A DNA stretch of 48,264 nucleotides from Lachnospiraceae bacterium (GTDB taxonomy: Bacteria > Bacillota > Clostridia > Lachnospirales > Lachnospiraceae). This document shows, one piece after another, positions 43,197-48,264 of the stretch. Each line of letters begins with the position of its first letter. Within the stretch, counting starts at the first letter, position 1. Made by a program: the position numbers and the translations under genes. The notes below the pieces were generated by a model. That model was not told the DNA's origin. It was given only the letters and a program-made list of their open reading frames with translations, and searched no databases. The stretch spans positions 1 to 48,264 of the forward strand of contig JAFLTE010000015.1 in assembly GCA_022510565.1 (NCBI GenBank). Reading direction: 5' to 3'.

Positions 43197-44279
43197 CTAC
43201 GGCTCGCTGTATATGCTGAAATCAGCGTTCAACCCGCTATTGTATATTGTCCTCCATCTGTCATCTAGGATTCGCCACTCACTGTTTTCATTATAAATAA
43301 GGTCTTCTATTTCCGATCTGGAAAGTTCGTCGCTTCTGCCTATTTCTTCTCCGTTAACTGTCCACACCCATATGTCATTCCCGTCTTCATCATATTCCAC
43401 TGCCTCTTCGCACAGCTCTCTATACAGAACATAAGCATTATCCTGATATTTATATTCTGCCCAACTGTGCGATGCCGCCCAATTTCTCCATTGGCTGAGT
43501 ATCATCTTATTCTCGGTATCAACGGCAGGATTGCTTATTCCAGTAAATGTGGGCGCATCCACAAACCCTGCGTCTGTCTGCAGAAAGCAATAATAGGTTA
43601 CAAAACCTTGATTTCCGTGATGTCCGGTACAGATTAATAGGTCCGGGACATCATCGAAGTTAACATCCATATATACAAATTTACTTTGTAATGAAACCGG
43701 CCACCCCTCCCATTTATATTGCTGCTTATGAAGCACCTGTGCATTCTCCGGATCATTTTGCTTTGAAATAATTAATACCCCGTCATATGAAGAAATATCT
43801 TTATCATTTTTATCACCTAACAAAAGCCATTCAAAAACAAAGTCATCTATAATGGCTCTGTCATACAGAATCGGAGTGTCATGCAAAATATCCTCAGTAG
43901 TAACCTTCCCCACAAGCATATCATCGGAAAGCGATATACTATCTCCTTCTGCATATATTTCCAGCCAGCCGTTATCGTCCGGTATCGGTTCCTGCACTTC
44001 ATCTTCCGAAGCGGTATCGAATATATCTCTTTCATCTTTTGCATCCGTATCGGATTGGGTATTTTCCTCAGTCTCCGTTTCCATTGAGTTATTGCCCGCC
44101 GTTGTTGATTCCCGATTTTCATCTCCGGAATCGATATCAGATACAATAATTTCCGCTTCCGAATCAGCATCAGATACGGTAATATCCTCACCCTTCCCAC
44201 CGCAGGCAGTAAGGAGCGCACTGCATACTACCGCGCCAAGTAAACTTAAATAATTGCTTCCTTTTTTCTCTCGCCTCAT
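43197..44279 (-). CDS. Unknown lipoprotein with acidic linker and FG-GAP-like loop
   Basis: A 360-residue lipoprotein (lipobox LTAC near residue 24). A very acidic Ser/Thr/Asp/Glu-rich linker of about 80 residues lifts the mature domain from the membrane. The domain contains MDVNFDDVPDLLICTGHHGN, which has the DxNxDxxxD calcium-loop pattern and then a glycine-histidine turn, as in FG-GAP-like or XAC2610-like proteins. I recognise no enzyme motif. Its promoter shares 11-bp repeats with that of the LysM lipoprotein at 30.8 kb, so the two probably respond to one regulator. The ATG at 44279 is the more likely of two close starts. Confidence 0.78.
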   Translation of the reverse strand: MRREKKGSNYLSLLGAVVCSALLTACGGKGEDITVSDADSEAEIIVSDIDSGDENRESTTAGNNSMETETEENTQSDTDAKDERDIFDTASEDEVQEPIPDDNGWLEIYAEGDSISLSDDMLVGKVTTEDILHDTPILYDRAIIDDFVFEWLLLGDKNDKDISSYDGVLIISKQNDPENAQVLHKQQYKWEGWPVSLQSKFVYMDVNFDDVPDLLICTGHHGNQGFVTYYCFLQTDAGFVDAPTFTGISNPAVDTENKMILSQWRNWAASHSWAEYKYQDNAYVLYRELCEEAVEYDEDGNDIWVWTVNGEEIGRSDELSRSEIEDLIYNENSEWRILDDRWRTIYNSGLNADFSIYSEP

Positions 44280-44324
44280 ATTTTTCACCATTCACATGCG
44301 CCTTTCGCTATATCTTGTATTCAG

Positions 44325-44379
44325 ACTATACCATGTGATGGCATCGAAGTTGTATCATAGTTGCATCAAATTTGCATCA
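44325..44379 (-). promoter_or_regulatory. Promoter with four 11-bp direct repeats (lipoprotein)
   Basis: On the minus strand TGATGCA, TGATGCA, TGATACA and CGATGCC begin exactly 11 bp apart (44379, 44368, 44357, 44346), followed by a TATAGT -10 box (44330-44325). Direct repeats with 11-bp period are typical sites of OmpR/PhoB-type response regulators. Two of these units and the -10 box recur before the LysM lipoprotein gene. Confidence 0.7.
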
Positions 44380-44420
44380 TTCACTATCTTTCAATCACTA
44401 AGATGATAATTGAATAAGGC

Positions 44421-44449
44421 TTTACACCTTTTCAAAAAATTCCTATAAT
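44421..44449 (+). promoter_or_regulatory. Strong promoter of the 58-residue gene
   Basis: TTTACA (44421-44426) and a perfect TATAAT (44444-44449) are 17 bases apart. The start codon at 44483 comes 33 bases later, with GAGGGAGGG between. Confidence 0.8.
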
Positions 44450-44482
44450 GTAGATATAAAATCTACGAGGGAGGGTGAAGGG

Positions 44483-44659
44483 ATGGATGAAATGACAGAT
44501 AAAGAATTGATTACAATTACAATTGACAGATACACAGACTTACAACGCGTTAAAAAAGCCAATGGCAATCACGAAAATGCAGAACTTGACTATTTAATCA
44601 AAATAACGACCGCAAAACTTGCATCATTAGGGGTGAATGTTGAAGACATAACCCTGTAA
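44483..44659 (+). CDS. 58-residue orphan protein
   Basis: A small soluble protein I do not recognise. It begins MDEMTDKELITITIDRYTD, is mostly polar and helical, and ends ASLGVNVEDITL. It has its own near-consensus promoter and a purine-rich ribosome site (GAGGGAGGGTGAAGGG) close to the ATG, which supports a real gene although it is too short to be called easily. No signal peptide, membrane helix or cysteine pattern is visible. The gap after it (44660-44876) shows nothing I can support. Confidence 0.7.
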   Translation: MDEMTDKELITITIDRYTDLQRVKKANGNHENAELDYLIKITTAKLASLGVNVEDITL

Positions 44660-44876
44660 ACTTCCACAAATATCTGGGGACTACCATAACTCTATGGGCG
44701 TCCCGCACTTGAATACATATGCCGCAACACTTACTCATAGGACAATACGATATCTTCTGCAGAAATCTCTAATATTTGAGAAACATAATCCAAGTAATAC
44801 ATTTAAAATATAACTTGAAGTCACAGGTTTCGCGGAGCTCCAGATCACTTGCAAATAATCCTTACTTTTCCACAAG

Positions 44877-45194
44877 TTATAATTTATATTTCGCCTCAAT
44901 TCTGGTATAAGCTATCATCATTGCTATTACCAAAATCACAACTCCCAGAATAATAAAAATTATCAACGGCGAATTCTGTTCATACCACAGAAATGGAACC
45001 CCTAATATTTCAAATATGATCGCCGCTGCAAACCACAATTTTGCAACAGCATGATTATACCGCTTGGCATCTTTTACTTGAGGTGGATTAACAAAGGTAA
45101 AGAAACCCACCGCCTCTTTCGATTGCCACGCACTGACTCCTATAGTAAGGAATATCACGGCTACTACGCTCCAAATCACAAATGCTATAATCAT
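44877..45194 (-). CDS. Small polytopic membrane protein (DUF3784-like)
   Basis: A 105-residue protein with three membrane helices (about residues 2-20, 50-68 and 75-97). A hydrophilic loop with FFTFVNPPQVKDAKRYNHAV joins the first two. The layout is that of the DUF3784-like small membrane proteins of Firmicutes; the family call is from memory. GGAGGGAG lies 2-3 bases before the ATG at 45194. It is 63 bases after the HAAS/DUF3887-type gene on the same strand, so it may be the last gene of the PadR operon. Confidence 0.7.
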   Translation of the reverse strand: MIIAFVIWSVVAVIFLTIGVSAWQSKEAVGFFTFVNPPQVKDAKRYNHAVAKLWFAAAIIFEILGVPFLWYEQNSPLIIFIILGVVILVIAMMIAYTRIEAKYKL

Positions 45195-45257
45195 AGCTCC
45201 CTCCTTGAATTCCGGTTGATTAATCACTGAAGACATACGCATCTTAGCAGGCAATCT

Positions 45258-45905
45258 TTATCGCATATACAGCCCGGCCAATTTCATTTCCTCATCGAAC
45301 GTAATCGTGTACACAACTGTCACATTTTCATATATGACGGTGGTCTGACATACTGCAAAGCTTTGGCTCATTTGCTGAACCTCCTGCATATAAATTGTTC
45401 CTACTGCAATTCTTTCACCAAATTTCTCACTGAGCTTTTGCTTCGCAGCCGACATATATTCATCGTTAAGAACAGTTGTCATCCGGCTTGTCGAAATCGC
45501 CTGCAGGCCTTCATAGTCATCCGCATCCAGAAACGTAATCACTTCTACCAGTTTTTCTTCCACTTCTGTCCCTACAAAAATATCGCTGGACTCTATATCA
45601 TTTACCTTGGGCAGATACCATACAGCCACAGAAATCAAAACCAAAACAACAATCACAATTAGCACCAATATTTTCGTCACTGTTTTTCTTCGGTATTTCC
45701 TTTGCTCTGACTCAGATATACCTTCGTTAAATCCGGCTGCGATTTCCTCCACAGTGCCCATTTCAGACAAAATATCCTGCAGATTTTCTCCGGCTCCGAC
45801 ACGTTCTTTTATCTCATACAGCAGTTGCTTTTCTATGTCCTGTTTTCTTTTTCTGTCGCATTTCACTCTTCTTATAATTTGTTTCACATAGGTTTCAGCC
45901 GTCAT
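45258..45905 (-). CDS. HAAS/DUF3887-type membrane protein
   Basis: A 215-residue single-pass protein. Residues 1-65 are a helical cytoplasmic domain like the HAAS/DUF1700 partners of PadR regulators (QDIEKQLLYEIKERV, MGTVEEIAAGFN). A membrane helix is at about 77-97. The outer part (about 105-215) matches the style of DUF3887, with VVITFLDADDYEGLQ-type start and VTVVYTITFDEEMKLAGLY end. Its start overlaps the PadR stop by 4 bases (ATGA), so the two are coupled. It probably transmits or tunes the PadR response at the membrane; the signal is unknown. Confidence 0.78.
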   Translation of the reverse strand: MTAETYVKQIIRRVKCDRKRKQDIEKQLLYEIKERVGAGENLQDILSEMGTVEEIAAGFNEGISESEQRKYRRKTVTKILVLIVIVVLVLISVAVWYLPKVNDIESSDIFVGTEVEEKLVEVITFLDADDYEGLQAISTSRMTTVLNDEYMSAAKQKLSEKFGERIAVGTIYMQEVQQMSQSFAVCQTTVIYENVTVVYTITFDEEMKLAGLYMR

Positions 45906-46243
45906 ACCCTATCCTCCAATACTTTCAATACGCCATCGGAAATCCGTCTCCACACAGATTCAATCTCCTCCAAAGCCTGCCTTCCCTGCTCTGTGATTCT
46001 GTAATACTTTCGTGGCACCTGTTTCCCTTCTGATTCACTCCACTCACTGACAACAAGTCCGTCATCCTCCAGCCGGTAAAGAATCGGATACAGCGTTCCG
46101 TCCTTTAGAAGAAAAGTGTCTTGGCTTTTTTCTTTCATCTCCTGAATAATCTGATAGCCATATTTCGGCTCTCGGCAGACTAGTTTCAGAACAAGCATTT
46201 CCAAAATTCCCTTTTTCATCTGCTTTTCATACTTTTCATTCAT
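45902..46243 (-). CDS. PadR family transcriptional regulator
   Basis: A 113-residue PadR-type winged-helix repressor: ILEMLVLKLVCREPKYGYQI near the start, then LKDGTLYPILYRLEDDGLV, and RKYYRITEQGRQALEE for the wing and the dimer helix. It belongs to the short PadR-s2 group that works with HAAS-type membrane proteins. The minus-strand promoter TTGACA-N17-TATGCT lies about 45 bases before its start, after a terminator. It heads a two- or three-gene operon. Confidence 0.92.
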   Translation of the reverse strand: MNEKYEKQMKKGILEMLVLKLVCREPKYGYQIIQEMKEKSQDTFLLKDGTLYPILYRLEDDGLVVSEWSESEGKQVPRKYYRITEQGRQALEEIESVWRRISDGVLKVLEDRV

Positions 46244-46326
46244 GTGCTCAATTCCTCATATACTTTGTAATACTAAGCATATTATAATACAATATAGCTG
46301 TCAAGTTTTAATTATTTCATAAAAAA

Positions 46327-46348
46327 ACAGAAAGATTTCTCTTTCTGT
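46327..46348 (-). terminator. Terminator after the VanZ-like gene
   Basis: A 9-bp perfect hairpin (ACAGAAAGA and TCTTTCTGT) is followed on the minus strand by seven T. It separates the VanZ-like gene from the PadR promoter. The 213 bases between it and 46562 hold no supported gene. Confidence 0.8.
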
Positions 46349-46561
46349 AAATTGAACGCAAAAAATAATAATTAATATAGTTATATTATACTGCAATTAT
46401 CTGAAAATGCATGATAAGATATTTTAACAACCATACTTTTGTTCAAAATGGCTTTAGAACTTACAATCAACGGAACATCTATGTTTTTTCCAAAAGGACA
46501 ATATACAAATGCAAATAGATGCAGAATTTATTAATGATACCTATACCTTAAGAACCATATA

Positions 46562-47032
46562 TCATATTTGTTTCCTTTGTGACCATACTTTTAGTATTAT
46601 CTTGAAAATAACATATCCACAAGAAACTCCTATGCTATTTAATATAATATCATCAACATCAAATGCTCCCAACATGCATATAAATTGAACCAACTCAACA
46701 ATCAGTATATAAACCAACCCTGTGAGAAACGTTCTGTGGTATTTTCTCATTGCCTCAAACCCCATTGGAAGTAAAAACCCAAATGGAACAAAAACAACTA
46801 TGTTTCCAACAAGATTTTTAATGACAATAATTGGTATAGTCTTTATACGTTGTAGTTGTGAAGCAATGGTTCCAAATGGCTTTAGACTGATATTCCATGC
46901 CCCGTGTTCTCTACTCAATCGCACAGAATCTATTTTGTTCATTATGGCGTTGATAGACAAATTAAATTTAAACAATAATAGGATAGATAATATAATACAA
47001 TATATTATAAATACTCTTTTTATAACTTTCAT
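46562..47032 (-). CDS. VanZ-like membrane protein
   Basis: A 156-residue VanZ-like family protein. Four hydrophobic helices are seen: about 5-22, 62-85 with the family landmark NLVGNIVVFVPFGFLLP, 95-115 and 120-140, the last with FDVDDIILNSIGVSCGY, the second landmark. VanZ confers low teicoplanin resistance in Tn1546, but most relatives are of unknown role at the cell envelope. The ATG at 47032 has GGAGAG 6 bases ahead. It is AT-rich, like the other genes at this end of the window. Confidence 0.9.
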   Translation of the reverse strand: MKVIKRVFIIYCIILSILLLFKFNLSINAIMNKIDSVRLSREHGAWNISLKPFGTIASQLQRIKTIPIIVIKNLVGNIVVFVPFGFLLPMGFEAMRKYHRTFLTGLVYILIVELVQFICMLGAFDVDDIILNSIGVSCGYVIFKIILKVWSQRKQI

Positions 47033-47119
47033 AACAAACTCTCCAAACAAATATTACAGACGGTTTTTATGTAACAAGTATGGCATTTAATGCAAATGCC
47101 ATACTTGTTACATTTTGAC

Positions 47120-47632
47120 TTATTTCGCTTTGGAAATAGTTCCATTAAATGAATATCTATTACCATTTGTCGGGACCTCAAAACAAACATAATACTTAGA
47201 AGTTGATGTAAGACCCGAAAGCGTCGCTGATCCTGATTGGTCAGAAATAGTTATTGTTTCGCTTGTCACCAGTTTTTTACTCGAATTATAGACTTTCAAA
47301 GTCAATTCATTTTTTTTCGCTCCTGTGTACTCCTTCAGAAGTTCCCAATCTGATACAGTAATCTTAATCGAAGATGCCCCTGTAATCCATTTACTTGTAA
47401 ATACCTGATATCCCATATCTGTTACCTGATAACTATAACTAGATACAGATAAGTCATGGGTGTCCGCACTGCTAGAAGGGGGATTAGCTCCTCTAGGTTC
47501 AACTTCAGATGCTGCCGCTGGTGGAGTGGGCGATAACGTATCAACCCCTTCACTAGCTGACACCGGCATACACATGGCCATACATAAAACCAGTGATAAC
47601 ATTAATGAAACAAGTCCTTTCTTTTTACGCAT
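47120..47632 (-). CDS. Small secreted protein of unknown function
   Basis: A 170-residue protein with a standard signal peptide (MRKKKGLVSLMLSLVLCMAM, cleavage near PVSASEG). A Pro/Ala/Ser-rich stretch follows and then a beta-rich domain of about 110 residues (SIKITVSDWELL, TLKVYNSSKKLVTSETITI, SATLSGLTSTSKYYVCFEV), which looks like a single Ig or fibronectin-type sandwich. No enzyme motif is seen. GGAGG lies 7 bases before the ATG. It is 88 bases from the VanZ-like gene on the same strand and has its own promoter and a leader with stable hairpins. Confidence 0.75.
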   Translation of the reverse strand: MRKKKGLVSLMLSLVLCMAMCMPVSASEGVDTLSPTPPAAASEVEPRGANPPSSSADTHDLSVSSYSYQVTDMGYQVFTSKWITGASSIKITVSDWELLKEYTGAKKNELTLKVYNSSKKLVTSETITISDQSGSATLSGLTSTSKYYVCFEVPTNGNRYSFNGTISKAK

Positions 47633-47800
47633 AATAAAAACCTCCTTTTTTGGATAATCCCTCGGAATCTTTAGCCCGTGATTTATAAGGCGTTGAGATC
47701 CAAAGCTCTTCCCATTGTTGGGATGCGCATCCCTTTGTCCTATGTTGAATCATGATAATAATAATACTAAATCTTCAATTATATCGATAAAAGACGTAAT
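47633..47800 (-). promoter_or_regulatory. Promoter and possibly structured leader of the secreted protein gene
   Basis: On the minus strand TATAAT (47783-47778) has TTAATA 18 bases before it. The leader of about 140 bases contains the perfect palindrome GGGATGCGCATCCC (47720-47733), an overlapping CCCA/TGGG hairpin and outer CAAAG/CTTTG arms (47701-47737). I do not recognise a known riboswitch family. The stretch 47800-47926 up to the IS end shows nothing I can support. Confidence 0.4.
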
Positions 47801-47926
47801 TTATTAATTTCAGAACGTATATTATCATTTTTTCCATTTTACGTTTCTTCTCATCCCATTCACGCTTCCGTTTCTATTTGGACTTCCGAAAGGAGTCACT
47901 CCGTCAAAAAGATTTTTCTAATCATC

Positions 47927-47947
47927 ACCGCCCGTCTAACGGGCGGT
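47927..47947 (+). terminator. Hairpin with T-rich tail at the IS end
   Basis: ACCGCCCGT-CTA-ACGGGCGGT has 9-bp arms and is followed by TTGTTCT on the plus strand. It may be a terminator, the outermost IS end hairpin, or both. Confidence 0.5.
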
Positions 47948-48067
47948 TTGTTCTGAGGCTGTAAGCCTCTGTTACCGGCCAGCGCCTAAAGACGCTGGCT
48001 TTCACTTTGTTCAAGCCTTAACGCCTTTGACTCGTCGCTGCCCTTGAAAAGGCGCTCTTACTACCGG

Positions 48068-48264
48068 CTACCCCTTGAAGGGGTCCTCATATTCTTTCAC
48101 ACTTAATTTATCCATGGCTATATCATGGCTCTCTTGCTCCTGAATGTACTTTCTTATGGTTGCCTCATTCAGTCCTACTGTGCTCACATAATATCCCTCT
48201 GCCCAGAAATGTCTGTTCCCGAACTTATACTTTAAGTTTGCGTGCTTATCAAATATCATAAGTG
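48068..48264 (-). CDS. tnpA: IS200/IS605 family Y1 transposase TnpA, C-terminal part
   Basis: The C-terminal part of a single-strand HUH transposase, continuing past the window edge; the visible ATG is internal. FGNRHFWAEGYYVSTVG is the standard core of these proteins, and the catalytic helix reads IRKYIQEQ, where the Tyr and the Gln four residues later match Y127 and Q131 of ISHp608 TnpA. The HUH pair must lie upstream outside the window. The tail EYEDPFKG is usual for clostridial members. Judging by what is visible, this copy is intact at its C-terminus. Confidence 0.88.
   Translation of the reverse strand, partial: LMIFDKHANLKYKFGNRHFWAEGYYVSTVGLNEATIRKYIQEQESHDIAMDKLSVKEYEDPFKG

Larger units (their letters stand above)
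47927..48264 (-). mobile_element. Right end of an IS200/IS605-type insertion sequence (cut by window edge)
   Basis: The tnpA end at 48068 is followed by about 140 bases full of short perfect hairpins: ACCCCTT/AAGGGGT (48070-48084), GCCAGCG/CGCTGGC (47978-47999), GAGGCT/AGCCTC (47955-47969) and ACCGCCCGT/ACGGGCGGT (47927-47947). IS200/IS605 transposases recognise end hairpins instead of terminal inverted repeats, so this fits the right end. The outer boundary is an estimate. Confidence 0.6.

Noticed and set aside
46448..46534. 28-codon frame on the plus strand (MALELTINGTSMFFPKGQYT...)
   Set aside because: The residues look protein-like, but there is no ribosome site or promoter and nothing continues it. 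It could be a relic, but the evidence is too thin to list.

Overview
The window looks like chromosomal DNA from an anaerobic Firmicute of class Clostridia, most likely family Lachnospiraceae. The clues are AGGAGG-type ribosome sites, low to moderate GC, a FeoA-FeoA-FeoB operon ending in a tiny Cys-rich FeoB-associated membrane protein, an MBOAT/SGNH/DUF4358 surface-modification locus, several BlaI/M56 (BlaR1-like) pairs, a short flagellin and a membrane-anchored pullulanase. Genus and species cannot be fixed from the sequence alone. No rRNA, tRNA or CRISPR array was seen.

Layout. 0-6 kb: an ABC ATPase, a membrane HD-GYP c-di-GMP phosphodiesterase, a TetR regulator followed in frame by the relic of an ABC permease, an esterase paired with an XRE regulator that carries a glycine-pentad repeat, and an AraC/GyrI-type regulator. 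6-9.3 kb: ferrous iron uptake (feoA2-feoA1-feoB plus a 43-residue partner) with five copies of one dyad operator. 9.3-13.9 kb: a probable operon of nucleoside hydrolase lipoprotein, UvrA-like ATPase and beta-lactamase-fold serine hydrolase. 13.9-18.5 kb: pgi, murG, an unknown membrane protein and a CE2-like SGNH esterase. 18.5-24.8 kb: pullulanase, then the divergent DUF4358 lipoprotein and MBOAT + SGNH pair, which probably add acyl groups to an extracytoplasmic polymer.

24.8-44.3 kb is the most unusual part. Three BlaI-family repressor genes each lie directly before an M56 metallopeptidase gene. Each module has its own TTGACA promoter with its own repeat or dyad, and each M56 protein has a different outer part: plain, BNR/YCF48-like propeller, or Q-rich loop plus RCC1-like and DUF5050-like repeats. 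Between them lie two tandem LysM lipoproteins, a C39-like peptidase, another lipoprotein, large unknown membrane proteins and a short flagellin. The N-terminal signal and membrane segments predict that most products act at or outside the membrane. I read the region as a cluster of envelope-sensing switches with surface effectors; that reading is inference. Two of the lipoprotein genes share a promoter with 11-bp direct repeats, which suggests a common OmpR-type response regulator encoded elsewhere.

44.3-48.3 kb is more AT-rich and looks accessory: a 58-residue orphan with a strong promoter, a PadR/HAAS-DUF3887/small membrane protein group, a VanZ-like protein, a small secreted protein with a possibly structured leader, and the right end of an IS200/IS605-type element cut by the window edge.
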